From Paratinospora sagittata (Eukaryota; Streptophyta; Magnoliopsida; Ranunculales; Menispermaceae), in contig JAYMFD010003068.1 of assembly GCA_035771175.1 (NCBI GenBank), positions 23,548-87,547 of the forward strand: DNA of 64,000 nucleotides. The letters run 5' to 3'. Under the pieces are notes generated by a model. That model was not told the origin of the DNA. It searched no databases and was given only the letters and a program-made list of their open reading frames with translations. How positions within the stretch are numbered: the first letter of the stretch is position 1; the number at the start of each line of letters is the position of its first letter. Of the stretch, positions 21,618 to 35,800 are shown in pieces. A program made the translations under genes and the position numbers.

Positions 21618-24212
21618 GGAATAGAAAAATCGAGCAAGCAGAAGTGCCCACATTTTTCTCGTTAGAAATATAAGATTTTAGTCTAAGACGTGCCAATTGC
21701 TGGATAGCCTTATTTTTGAGAAATTAATATTTTGACACTAAAGAACCATTTCAATGACTCAAAACACTTTGATATAAGAATAAACACTTTTAAATAATTC
21801 AAAACTCATTAAAATTATGATTAAAACCTTTCGGACAACATTTTTGTAAAAATGAAATACTATATCGAAAGTGATTTTGAAGACTTTGCAATTTTCAGAG
21901 TTTTAGTGCTAAGATTGATCGAGGGGTTACCTTACACACCAGAGATCAAACTAATGCATTAGACATGAGATATGTCTTCGTTCTTCGAGCTTGATCATTG
22001 TCGAATTCGAAAGCTATTGTTTGATGTGGTCTTGATGCAAAACAGGTGATGTGTTCCTCTTTGATGTGTTATCTTACCGAGACCACTTCATATACTTAGA
22101 GTTTTAAACAATGGATAGCCTCTGCAAATCTTAGCACACAAGGGATAAAATGAAGAACTAGCTGAACATCAAGACAGATTGCAATTTTGATTCAATTCGA
22201 AGCCTTTTTTTGCAAAGGCAAGAATCATTACTTTCTTCTCTTGAAAAACTCTTCGAAAAGCTCAATCTAACTTGCAAATATCGTGCGTGTTGAATTTTTG
22301 AAAATCAGAGAATGAGTGTTTTATAAAATTTGAAGTTGAAGGTTAAAGAGCAAGAGTACTAAAAAATGATTTGAATTCAAAACATTGTTCAATCTAAAGT
22401 TTTTTGGGCGTGCGAGACAATGGGAATCATCTAGGTGTTACTAGAGAATATTTCAATTAACATAACCTGGCAAAACTGTGAAGGAATAGAAAAATCGAAC
22501 AAGCAGAAGTGCCCACATTTTTCTCGTTAGAAATATAAGATTTTAGTCTAAGACGTGCAAATTGCTGGATAGCCTTATTTTTGAAAAATTAGTATTTTGA
22601 CACTAAAGAACCATTTCATTGACTCAAAACACTTTGGTATAAGATTAAACACTTTTAAATAATTCAAAACTCATTAAAATTATGATTAAAACCTTTCGGA
22701 AAACATTTTTGTAAAAATGAAATACTATATCAAAAGTGATTTTGAAGACTTTGCAATTTTCAGAGTTTTAGTGCTAAGATTGATCGAGGGGTTACCTTAC
22801 ACACCAGAGATCAAACTAATGCATTAGACATGAGATATGTCTTCGTTCTTCGAGCTTGATCATTGTCGAATTCGAAAGCTATTGTTTGATGTGTTCTTGA
22901 TGCAAAACAGGTGATGTGTTCCTCTTTGATGTGTTATCTTACCGAGACCACTTCATATACTTAGAGTTTTAAACAATGGATAGCCTCTGCAAATCTTAGC
23001 ACACAAGGGATAAAATGAAGAACTAGCTGAACATCAAGACAGATTGCAATTTTGATTCAATTCGAAGCCTTTTTTTGCAAAGGCAAGAATCATTACTTTC
23101 TTCTCTTGAAAAACTCTTCGAAAAGCTCAATATAACTTGCAAATATCGTGCGTGTTGAATTTTTGAAAATCAGAGAATGCGTGTTTTATAAAATTTGAAG
23201 TTGAAGGTTAAAGAGCAAGAGTACTAAAAAATGATTTGAATTCAAAACATTGTTCAATCTAAAGTTTTTTGGGCGTGCGAGACAATGGGAATCATCTAGG
23301 TGTTACTAGAGAATATTTCAATTAAGATAACCTGGCAAAACTGTGAAGGAATAGAAAAATCGAGCAAGCAGAAGTGCCCACATTTTTCTCGTTAGAAATA
23401 TAAGATTTTAGTCTAAGACGTGCCAATTGCTGGATAGCCTTATTTTTGAGAAATTAATATTTTGACACTAAAGAACCATTTCAATGACTCAAAACACTTT
23501 GATATAAGAATAAACACTTTTAAATAATTCAAAACTCATTAAAATTATGATTAAAACCTTTCGGAAAACATTTTTGTAAAAATGAAATGCTATATCGAAA
23601 GTGATTTTGAAGACTTTGCAATTTTCAGAGTTTTAGTGCTAAGATTGATCGAGGGGTTACCTTACACACCAGAGATCAAACTAATGCATTAGACATGAGA
23701 TATGTCTTCGTTCTTCGAGCTTGATCATTGTCGAATTCGAAAGCTATTGTTTGATGTGTTCTTGATGCAAAACAGGTGATGTGTTCCTCTTTGATGTGTT
23801 ATCTTACCGAGACCACTTCATATACTTAGAGTTTTAAACAATGGATAGCCTCTGCAAATCTTAGCACACAAGGGATAAAATGAAGAACTAGCTGAACATC
23901 AAGACAGATTGCAATTTTGATTCAATTCGAAGCCTTTTTTTGCAAAGGCAAGAATCATTACTTTCTTCTCTTGAAAAACTCTTCGAAAAGCTCAATCTAA
24001 CTTGCAAATATCGTGCGTGTTGAATTTTTAAAAATCAGAGAATGAGTGTTTTATAAAATTTGAAGTTGAAGGTTAAAGAGCAAGAGTACTAAAAAATGAT
24101 TTGAATTCAAAACATTGTTCAATCTAAAGTTTTTTGGACGTGCGAGACAATGGGAATCATCTAGGTGTTACTAGAGAATATTTCAATTAAGATAACCTGG
24201 CAAAACTGTGAA
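21618..24212 (+). repeat. A-B-C trimer (U26-U28)
   Basis: U26 is class A (ends ATTAACATAACC; GATGTGGTCTT near 22024 shared with U2), U27 is class B and U28 class C. The run continues the cyclic order after class Z (U25) and leads into class D (U29). U26 also has CGGACAACA near 21833, found otherwise only in U4 and U15. This variant therefore probably arose in a class A unit and reached those two as the 5' half of the A/C hybrid. Confidence 0.75.
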
Positions 24213-27200
24213 GGAATAGAAAAATCGAGCAAGCAGAAGTGCCCACATTTTTCTCGTTAGAAATATAAGATTTTAGTCTAAGACGTGCAAATTGCTGGAT
24301 AGCCTTATTTTTGAAAAATTAGTATTTTGACACTAAAGAACCATTTCATTGACTCAAAACACTTTGGTATAAGATTAAACACTTTTAAATAATTCAAAAC
24401 GCATTGAAATTATGATTAAAACCTTTCGGAAAACATTTTTGTAAAAATGAAATACTATATCGAAAGTGATTTTGAAGACTTTGCAATTTTCAGAGTTTTA
24501 GTGCTAAGATTGATCGAGGGGTTACCTTACACACCAGAGATCAAACTAATGCATTAGACATGAGATATGTCTTCGTTCTTCGAGCTTGATCATTGTCGAA
24601 TTCGAAAGCTATTGTTTGATGTGTTCTTGATGCAAAACAGGTGATGTGTTCCTCTTTGATGTGTTATCTTACCGAGACCACTTCATATACTTAGAGTTTT
24701 AAACAATGGATAGCCTCTGCAAATCTTAGCACACAAGGGATAAAATGAAGAACTAGCTGAACATCAAGACAGATTGCAATTTTGTTTCAATTCGAAGCCT
24801 TTTTTTGCAAAGGCAAGAATCATTACTTTCTTCTCTTGAAAAACTCTTCGAAAAGCTCAATCTAACTTGCAAATATCGTGCGTGTTGAATTTTTGAAAAT
24901 CAGAGAATGCGTGTTTTATAAAATTTGAAGTTGAAGGTTAAAGAGCAAGAGTACTAAAAAATGATTTGAATTCAAAACATTGTTCAATCTAAAGTTTTTT
25001 GGGCGTGCGAGACAATGGGAATCATCTAGGTGTTACTAGAGAATATTTCAATTAAGATAACCTGGCAAAACTGTGAAGGAATAGAAAAATCGAGCAAGCA
25101 GAAGTGCCCACATTTTTCTCGTTAGAAATATAAGATTTTAGTCTAAGACGTGCCAATTGCTGGATAGCCTTATTTTTGAGAAATTAATATTTTGACACTA
25201 AAGAACCATTTCAATGACTCAAAACACTTTGATATAAGAATAAACACTTTTAAATAATTCAAAACTCATTAAAATTATGATTAAAACCTTTCGGAAAACA
25301 TTTTTGTAAAAATGAAATACTATATCGAAAGTGATTTTGAAGACTTTGCAATTTTCAGAGTTTTAGTGCTAAGATTGATCGAGGGGTTACCTTACACACC
25401 AGAGATCAAACTAATGCATTAGACATGAGATATGTCTTCGTTCTTCGAGCTTGATCATTGACGAATTCGTAAGCTATTGTTTGATGTGTTCTTGATGCAA
25501 AACAGGTGATGTGTTCCTCTTTGATGTGTTATCTTACCGAGATCACTTCATATACTTAGAGTTTTGAACAATGGATAGCCTCTGCAAATCTTAGCACACA
25601 AGGGATAAAATGAAGAACTAGCTGAACATCTTGACAGATTGCAATTTTGATTCAATTCGAAGCCTTTTTTTGCAAAGGCAAGAATCATTACTTTCTTCTC
25701 TTGAAAAACTCTTCGAAAAGCTCAATCTAACTTGCAAATATCGTGCGTGTTGAATTTTTGAAAATCAGAGAATGCGTGTTTTATAAAATTTGAAGTTGAA
25801 GGTTAAAGAGCAAGAGTACTAAAAAATGATTTGAATTCAAAACATTGTTCAATCTAAAGTTTTTTGGGCGTACGAGACAATGGGAATCATCTAGGTGTTA
25901 CTAGAGAATATTTCAATTAAGATAACCTGGCAAAACTGTGAAGGAATAGAAAAATCGAGCAAGCAGAAGTGCCCACATTTTTCTCGTTAGAAATATAAGA
26001 TTTTAGTCTAAGACGTGCCAATTGCTGGATAGCCTTATTTTTGAGAAATTAATATTTTGACACTAAAGAACCATTTCAATTACTCAAAACACTTTGATAT
26101 AAGAATAAACACTTTTAAACAATTCAAAACTCATTAAAATTATGATTAAAACCTTTCGGAAAACATTTTTGTAAAAATGAAATGCTATATCGAAAGTGAT
26201 TTTGAAGACTTTGCAATTTTCAGAGTTTTAGTGCTAAGATTGATCGAGGGGTTACCTTACACACCAGAGATCAAACTAATGCATTAGACATGAGATATGT
26301 CTTCGTTCTTCGAGCTTGATCATTGTCGAATTCGAAAGCTATTGTTTGATGTGTTCTTGATGCAAAACAGGTGATGTGTTCCTCTTTGATGTGTTATCTT
26401 ACCGAGACCACTTCATATACTTAGAGTTTTAAACAATGGATAGCCTCTGCAAATCTTAGCACACAAGGGATAAAATGAAGAACTAGCTGAACATCAAGAC
26501 AGATTGCAATTTTGTTTCAATTCGAAGCCTTTTTTTGCAAAGGCAAGAATCATTACTTTCTTCTCTTGAAAAACTCTTCGAAAAGCTCAATCTAACTTGC
26601 AAATATCGTGCGTGTTGAATTTTTGAAAATCAGAGAATGCGTGTTTTATAAAATTTGAAGTTGAAGGTTAAAGAGCAAGAGTACTAAAAAATGATTTGAA
26701 TTCAAAACATTGTTCAATCTAAAGTTTTTTTGGCGTGCGAGACAATGGGAATCATCTAGGTGTTACTAGAGAATATTTCAATTAAGATAACCTGGCAAAA
26801 CTGTGAAGGAATAGAAAAATCGAGCAAGCAGAAGTGCCCACATTTTTCTCGTTAGAAATATAAGATTTTAGTCTAAGACGTGCCAATTGCTGGATAGCCT
26901 TATTTTTGAGAAATTAATATTTTGACACTAAAGAACCATTTCAATGACTCAAAACACTTTGATATAAGAATAAACACTTTTAAACAATTCAAAACTCATT
27001 AAAATTATGATTAAAACCTTTCGGAAAACATTTTTGTAAAAATGAAATGCTATATCGAAAGTGATTTTGAAGACTTTGCAATTTTCAGAGTTTTAGTGCT
27101 AAGATTGATCGAGGGGTTACCTTACACACCAGAGATCAAACTAATGCATTAGACATGAGATATGTCTTCGTTCTTCGAGCTTGATCATTGTCGAATTCGA

Positions 27201-28244
27201 AAGCTATTGTTTGATGTGTTCTTCATGCAAAACAGGTGATGTGTTCCTCTTTGATGTGTTATCTTACCGAGACCACTTCATATACTTAGAGTTTTAAACA
27301 ATGGATAGCCTCTGCAAATCTTAGCACACAAGGGATAAAATGAAGAACTAGCTGAACATCAAGACAGATTGCAATTTTGTTTCAATTCGAAGCCTTTTTT
27401 TGTAAAGGCAAGAATCATTACTTTCTTCTCTTGAAAAACTCTTCGAAAAGCTCAATCTAACTTGCAAATATCGTGCGTGTTGAATTTTTGAAAATCAGAG
27501 AATGCGTGTTTTATAAAATTTGAAGTTGAAGGTTAAAGAGCAAGAGTACTAAAAAATGATTTGAATTCAAAACATTGTTCAATCTAAAGTTTTTTGGGCG
27601 TACGAGACAATGGGAATCATCTAGGTGTTACTAGAGAATATTTCAATTAAGATAACCTGGCAAAACTGTGAAGGAATAGAAAAATCGAGCAAGCAGAAGT
27701 GCCCACATTTTTCTCGTTAGAAATATAAGATTTTAGTCTAAGACGTGCCAATTGCTGGATAGCCTTATTTTTGAGAAATTAATATTTTGACACTAAAGAA
27801 CCATTTCAATTACTCAAAACACTTTGATATAAGAATAAACACTTTTAAACAATTCAAAACTCATTAAAATTATGATTAAAACCTTTCGGAAAACATTTTT
27901 GTAAAAATGAAATGCTATATCGAAAGTGATTTTGAAGACTTTGCAATTTTCAGAGTTTTAGTGCTAAGATTGATCGAGGGGTTACCTTACACACCAGAGA
28001 TCAAACTAATGCATTAGACATGAGATATGTCTTCGTTCTTCGAGCTTGATCATTGTCGAATTCGAAAGCTATTGTTTGATGTGTTCTTGATGCAAAACAG
28101 GTGATGTGTTCCTCTTTGATGTGTTATCTTACCGAGACCACTTCATATACTTAGAGTTTTAAACAATGGATAGCCTCTGCAAATCTTAGCACACAAGGGA
28201 TAAAATGAAGAACTAGCTGAACATCAAGACAGATTGCAATTTTG
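23920..28244 (+). repeat. 5-unit higher-order block, copy 1
   Basis: The 4325-bp block runs from the 3' part of class C (U28) through D-F-G-H to the 5' part of G (U33). Shared private marks with copy 2 are GACGAATTCGT at 25460, GCGTACGAGAC near 25869 and 27599, CAATTACTC near 26078 and TTTTTTTGGCG near 26725, each recurring exactly 4325 bp downstream. The ends are set from the latest possible position of the G-to-C switch in U33 and may lie up to about 395 bp further left. Confidence 0.85.
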
Positions 28245-28537
28245 ATTCAATTCGAAGCCTTTTTTTGCAAAGGCAAGAATCATTACTTTCTTCTCTTGAA
28301 AAACTCTTCGAAAAGCTCAATCTAACTTGCAAATATCGTGCGTGTTGAATTTTTAAAAATCAGAGAATGAGTGTTTTATAAAATTTGAAGTTGAAGGTTA
28401 AAGAGCAAGAGTACTAAAAAATGATTTGAATTCAAAACATTGTTCAATCTAAAGTTTTTTGGACGTGCGAGACAATGGGAATCATCTAGGTGTTACTAGA
28501 GAATATTTCAATTAAGATAACCTGGCAAAACTGTGAA
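27673..28537 (+). repeat. Unit U33, G/C hybrid
   Basis: The 5' part is class G (CAATTACTC near 27808, TTTTAAACAATTC near 27844). The 3' part is class C (TTTTGATTC near 28241, TTTTTAAAAATC near 28350, GAGAATGAGTG, TTTTTTGGACG). The switch lies between about 27850 and 28245. The following unit is class D, as expected after C. U33 is the junction of the 5-unit tandem duplication. Confidence 0.8.
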
Positions 28538-31500
28538 GGAATAGAAAAATCGAGCAAGCAGAAGTGCCCACATTTTTCTCGTTAGAAATATAAGATTTTA
28601 GTCTAAGACGTGCAAATTGCTGGATAGCCTTATTTTTGAAAAATTAGTATTTTGACACTAAAGAACCATTTCATTGACTCAAAACACTTTGGTATAAGAT
28701 TAAACACTTTTAAATAATTCAAAACGCATTGAAATTATGATTAAAACCTTTCGGAAAACATTTTTGTAAAAATGAAATACTATATCGAAAGTGATTTTGA
28801 AGACTTTGCAATTTTCAGAGTTTTAGTGCTAAGATTGATCGAGGGGTTACCTTACACACCAGAGATCAAACTAATGCATTAGACATGAGATATGTCTTCG
28901 TTCTTCGAGCTTGATCATTGTCGAATTCGAAAGCTATTGTTTGATGTGTTCTTGATGCAAAACAGGTGATGTGTTCCTCTTTGATGTGTTATCTTACCGA
29001 GACCACTTCATATACTTAGAGTTTTAAACAATGGATAGCCTCTGCAAATCTTAGCACACAAGGGATAAAATGAAGAACTAGCTGAACATCAAGACAGATT
29101 GCAATTTTGTTTCAATTCGAAGCCTTTTTTTGCAAAGGCAAGAATCATTACTTTCTTCTCTTGAAAAACTCTTCGAAAAGCTCAATCTAACTTGCAAATA
29201 TCGTGCGTGTTGAATTTTTGAAAATCAGAGAATGCGTGTTTTATAAAATTTGAAGTTGAAGGTTAAAGAGCAAGAGTACTAAAAAATGATTTGAATTCAA
29301 AACATTGTTCAATCTAAAGTTTTTTGGGCGTGCGAGACAATGGGAATCATCTAGGTGTTACTAGAGAATATTTCAATTAAGATAACCTGGCAAAACTGTG
29401 AAGGAATAGAAAAATCGAGCAAGCAGAAGTGCCCACATTTTTCTCGTTAGAAATATAAGATTTTAGTCTAAGACGTGCCAATTGCTGGATAGCCTTATTT
29501 TTGAGAAATTAATATTTTGACACTAAAGAACCATTTCAATGACTCAAAACACTTTGATATAAGAATAAACACTTTTAAATAATTCAAAACTCATTAAAAT
29601 TATGATTAAAACCTTTCGGAAAACATTTTTGTAAAAATGAAATACTATATCGAAAGTGATTTTGAAGACTTTGCAATTTTCAGAGTTTTAGTGCTAAGAT
29701 TGATCGAGGGGTTACCTTACACACCAGAGATCAAACTAATGCATTAGACATGAGATATGTCTTCGTTCTTCGAGCTTGATCATTGACGAATTCGTAAGCT
29801 ATTGTTTGATGTGTTCTTGATGCAAAACAGGTGATGTGTTCCTCTTTGATGTGTTATCTTACCGAGATCACTTCATATACTTAGAGTTTTGAACAATGGA
29901 TAGCCTCTGCAAATCTTAGCACACAAGGGATAAAATGAAGAACTAGCTGAACATCTTGACAGATTGCAATTTTGATTCAATTCGAAGCCTTTTTTTGCAA
30001 AGGCAAGAATCATTACTTTCTTCTCTTGAAAAACTCTTCGAAAAGCTCAATCTAACTTGCAAATATCGTGCGTGTTGAATTTTTGAAAATCAGAGAATGC
30101 GTGTTTTATAAAATTTGAAGTTGAAGGTTAAAGAGCAAGAGTACTAAAAAATGATTTGAATTCAAAACATTGTTCAATCTAAAGTTTTTTGGGCGTACGA
30201 GACAATGGGAATCATCTAGGTGTTACTAGAGAATATTTCAATTAAGATAACCTGGCAAAACTGTGAAGGAATAGAAAAATCGAGCAAGCAGAAGTGCCCA
30301 CATTTTTCTCGTTAGAAATATAAGATTTTAGTCTAAGACGTGCCAATTGCTGGATAGCCTTATTTTTGAGAAATTAATATTTTGACACTAAAGAACCATT
30401 TCAATTACTCAAAACACTTTGATATAAGAATAAACACTTTTAAACAATTCAAAACTCATTAAAATTATGATTAAAACCTTTCGGAAAACATTTTTGTAAA
30501 AATGAAATGCTATATCGAAAGTGATTTTGAAGACTTTGCAATTTTCAGAGTTTTAGTGCTAAGATTGATCGAGGGGTTACCTTACACACCAGAGATCAAA
30601 CTAATGCATTAGACATGAGATATGTCTTCGTTCTTCGAGCTTGATCATTGTCGAATTCGAAAGCTATTGTTTGATGTGTTCTTGATGCAAAACAGGTGAT
30701 GTGTTCCTCTTTGATGTGTTATCTTACCGAGACCACTTCATATACTTAGAGTTTTAAACAATGGATAGCCTCTGCAAATCTTAGCACACAAGGGATAAAA
30801 TGAAGAACTAGCTGAACATCAAGACAGATTGCAATTTTGTTTCAATTCGAAGCCTTTTTTTGCAAAGGCAAGAATCATTACTTTCTTCTCTTGAAAAACT
30901 CTTCGAAAAGCTCAATCTAACTTGCAAATATCGTGCGTGTTGAATTTTTGAAAATCAGAGAATGCGTGTTTTATAAAATTTGAAGTTGAAGGTTAAAGAG
31001 CAAGAGTACTAAAAAATGATTTGAATTCAAAACATTGTTCAATCTAAAGTTTTTTTGGCGTGCGAGACAATGGGAATCATCTAGGTGTTACTAGAGAATA
31101 TTTCAATTAAGATAACCTGGCAAAACTGTGAAGGAATAGAAAAATCGAGCAAGCAGAAGTGCCCACATTTTTCTCGTTAGAAATATAAGATTTTAGTCTA
31201 AGACGTGCCAATTGCTGGATAGCCTTATTTTTGAGAAATTAATATTTTGACACTAAAGAACCATTTCAATGACTCAAAACACTTTGATATAAGAATAAAC
31301 ACTTTTAAACAATTCAAAACTCATTAAAATTATGATTAAAACCTTTCGGAAAACATTTTTGTAAAAATGAAATGCTATATCGAAAGTGATTTTGAAGACT
31401 TTGCAATTTTCAGAGTTTTAGTGCTAAGATTGATCGAGGGGTTACCTTACACACCAGAGATCAAACTAATGCATTAGACATGAGATATGTCTTCGTTCTT

Positions 31501-32569
31501 CGAGCTTGATCATTGTCGAATTCGAAAGCTATTGTTTGATGTGTTCTTCATGCAAAACAGGTGATGTGTTCCTCTTTGATGTGTTATCTTACCGAGACCA
31601 CTTCATATACTTAGAGTTTTAAACAATGGATAGCCTCTGCAAATCTTAGCACACAAGGGATAAAATGAAGAACTAGCTGAACATCAAGACAGATTGCAAT
31701 TTTGTTTCAATTCGAAGCCTTTTTTTGTAAAGGCAAGAATCATTACTTTCTTCTCTTGAAAAACTCTTCGAAAAGCTCAATCTAACTTGCAAATATCGTG
31801 CGTGTTGAATTTTTGAAAATCAGAGAATGCGTGTTTTATAAAATTTGAAGTTGAAGGTTAAAGAGCAAGAGTACTAAAAAATGATTTGAATTCAAAACAT
31901 TGTTCAATCTAAAGTTTTTTGGGCGTACGAGACAATGGGAATCATCTAGGTGTTACTAGAGAATATTTCAATTAAGATAACCTGGCAAAACTGTGAAGGA
32001 ATAGAAAAATCGAGCAAGCAGAAGTGCCCACATTTTTCTCGTTAGAAATATAAGATTTTAGTCTAAGACGTGCCAATTGCTGGATAGCCTTATTTTTGAG
32101 AAATTAATATTTTGACACTAAAGAACCATTTCAATTACTCAAAACACTTTGATATAAGAATAAACACTTTTAAACAATTCAAAACTCATTAAAATTATGA
32201 TTAAAACCTTTCGGAAAACATTTTTGTAAAAATGAAATGCTATATCGAAAGTGATTTTGAAGACTTTGCAATTTTCAGAGTTTTAGTGCTAAGATTGATC
32301 GAGGGGTTACCTTACACACCAGAGATCAAACTAATGCATTAGACATGAGATATGTCTTCGTTCTTCGAGCTTGATCATTGTCGAATTCGAAAGCTATTGT
32401 TTGATGTGTTCTTGATGCAAAACAGGTGATGTGTTCCTCTTTGATGTGTTATCTTACCGAGACCACTTCATATACTTAGAGTTTTAAACAATGGATAGCC
32501 TCTGCAAATCTTAGCACACAAGGGATAAAATGAAGAACTAGCTGAACATCAAGACAGATTGCAATTTTG
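28245..32569 (+). repeat. 5-unit higher-order block, copy 2
   Basis: This is the tandem partner of 23920-28244. It starts in the class C 3' part of hybrid U33 and passes through D (U34), F (U35), G (U36) and H (U37) into the 5' part of U38. U38 stays class G at its 3' end (TTTTGTTTC near 32566), so the duplication ends there and the array goes on to H (U39) and X (U40). Confidence 0.85.
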
Positions 32570-32862
32570 TTTCAATTCGAAGCCTTTTTTTGCAAAGGCA
32601 AGAATCATTACTTTCTTCTCTTGAAAAACTCTTCGAAAAGCTCAATCTAACTTGCAAATATCGTGCGTGTTGAATTTTTGAAAATCAGAGAATGCGTGTT
32701 TTATAAAATTTGAAGTTGAAGGTTAAAGAGCAAGAGTACTAAAAAATGATTTGAATTCAAAACATTGTTCAATCTAAAGTTTTTTGGGCGTGCGAGACAA
32801 TGGGAATCATCTAGGTGTTACTAGAGAATATTTCAATTAAGATAACCTGGCAAAACTGTGAA

Positions 32863-35800
32863 GGAATAGAAAAATCGAGCAAGCAGAAGTGCCCACATTT
32901 TTCTCGTTAGAAATATAAGATTTTAGTCTAAGACGTGCCAATTGCTGGATAGCCTTATTTTTGAGAAATTAATATTTTGACACTAAAGAACCATTTCAAT
33001 GACTCAAAACACTTTGATATAAGAATAAACACTTTTAAACAATTCAAAACTCATTAAAATTATGATTAAAACCTTTCGGAAAACATTTTTGTAAAAATGA
33101 AATGCTATATCGAAAGTGATTTTGAAGACTTTGCAATTTTCAGAGTTTTAGTGCTAAGATTGATCGAGGGGTTACCTTACACACCAGAGATCAAACTAAT
33201 GCATTAGACATGAGATATGTCTTCGTTCTTCGAGCTTGATCATTGTCGAATTCGAAAGCTATTGTTTGATGTGTTCTTCATGCAAAACAGGTGATGTGTT
33301 CCTCTTTGATGTGTTATCTTACCGAGACCACTTCATATACTTAGAGTTTTAAACAATGGATAGCCTCTGCAAATCTTAGCACACAAGGGATAAAATGAAG
33401 AACTAGCTGAACATCAAGACAGATTGCAATTTTGTTTCAATTCGAAGCCTTTTTTTGTAAAGGCAAGAATCATTACTTTCTTCTCTTGAAAAACTCTTCG
33501 AAAAGCTCAATCTAACTTGCAAATATCGTGCGTGTTGAATTTTTGAAAATCAGAGAATGCGTGTTTTATAAAATTTGAAGTTGAAGGTTAAAGAGCAAGA
33601 GTACTAAAAAATGATTTGAATTCAAAACATTGTTCAATCTAAAGTTTTTTGGGCGTGCGAGACAATGGGAATCATCTAGGTGTTACTAGAGAATATTTCA
33701 ATTAAGATAACCTGGCAAAACTGTGAAGGAATAGAAAAATCGAGCAAGCAGAAGTGCCCACATTTTTCTCGTTAGAAGTATAAGATTTTAGTCTAAGACG
33801 TGCCAATTGCTGGATAGCCTTATTTTTGAGAAATTAATATTTTGACACTAAAGAACCATTTCAATGACTCAAAACACTTTGATATAAGAATAAACACTTT
33901 TAAATAATTCAAAACTCATTAAAATTATTATTAAAACCTTTCGGAAAACATTTTTGTAAAAATGAAATGCTATATCGAAAGTGATTTTGAAGACTTTGCA
34001 ATTTTCAGAGTTTTAGTGCTAAGATTGATCGAGGGGTTACCTTACACACCAGAGATCAAACTAATGCATTAGACATGAGATATTTCTTCGTTCTTCGAGC
34101 TTGATCATTGTCGAATCCGAAAGCTATTGTTTGATGTGTTCTTGATGCAAAACAGGTGATGTGTTCCTCTTTGATGTGTTATCTTACCGAGACCACTTCA
34201 TATACTGAGAGTTTTAAACAATGGATAGCCTGTGCAAATCTTAGCACACAAGGGATAAAATGAAGAACTAGCTGAACATCAAGACAGATTGCAATTTTGA
34301 TTCAATTCGAAGCCTTTTTTTGCAAAGGCAAGAATCATTACTCTCTTCTCTTGAAAAACTCTTCGAAAAGCTCAATCTAACTTGCAAATATCGTGCGTGT
34401 TGAATTTTTGAAAATCAGAGAATGCGTGTTTTATAAAATTTGAAGTTGAAGGTTAAAGAGCAAGAGTACTAAAAAATGATTTGAATTCAAAACATTGTTC
34501 AATCTAAAGTTTTTTGGGCGTGCGAGACAATGGGAATCATCTAGGTGTTACTAGAGAATATTTCAATTAAGATAACCTGGCAAAACTGTGAAGGAATAGA
34601 AAAATCGAGCAAGCAGAAGTGCCCACATTTTTCTCGTTAGAAATATAAGATTTTAGTCTAAGACGTGCCAATTGCTGGATAGCCTTATTTTTGAGAAATT
34701 AATATTTTGACACTAAAGAACCATTTCAATGACTCAAAACACTTTGATATAAGAATAAACACTTTTAAATAATTCAAAACTCATTAAAATTATGATTAAA
34801 ACCTTTCGGAAAACATTTTTGTAAAAATGAAATACTATATCGAAAGTGATTTTGAAGACTTTGCAATTTTCAGGGTTTTAGTGCTAAGATTGATCGAGGG
34901 GTTACCTTACACACCAGAGATCAAACTAATGCATTAGACATGAGATATGTCTTCGTTCTTCGAGCTTGATCATTGTCGAATTCGAAAGCTATTGTTTGAT
35001 GTGTTCTTCATGCAAAACAGGTGATGTGTTCCTCTTTGATGTGTTATCTTACCGAGACCACTTCATATACTTAGAGTTTTAAACAATGGATAGCCTCTGC
35101 AAATCTTAGCACACAAGGGATAAAATGAAGAACTAGCTGAACATCAAGACAGATTGCAATTTTGATTCAGTTCGAAGCCTTTTTTTGCAAAGGCAAGAAT
35201 CATTACTTTCTTCTCTTGAAAAACTCTTCGAAAAGCTCAATCTAACTTGCAAATATCGTGCGTGTTGAATTTTTGAAAATCAGAGAATGCGTGTTTTATA
35301 AAATTTGAAGTTGAAGGTTAAAGAGCAAGAGTACTAAAAAATGATTTGAATTCAAAACATTGTTCAATCTAAAGTTTTTTGGGCGTGCGAGACAATGGGA
35401 ATCATCTAGGTGTTACTAGAGAATATTTCAATTAAGATAACCTGGCAAAACTGTGAAGGAATAGAAAAATCGAGCAAGCAGAAGTGCCCACATTTTTCTC
35501 GTTAGAAATATAAGATTTTAGTCTAAGACGTGCCAATTGCTGGATAGCCTTATTTTTGAGAAATTAATATTTTGACACTAAAGAACCATTTCAATGACTC
35601 AAAACACTTTGATATAAGAATAAACACTTTTAAACAATTCAAAACTCATTAAAATTATGATTAAAACCTTTCGGAAAACATTTTTGTAAAAATGAAATGC
35701 TATATCGAAAGTGATTTTGAAGACTTTGCAATTTTCAGAGTTTTAGTGCTAAGATTGATCGAGGGGTTACCTTACACACCAGAGATCAAACTAATGCATT

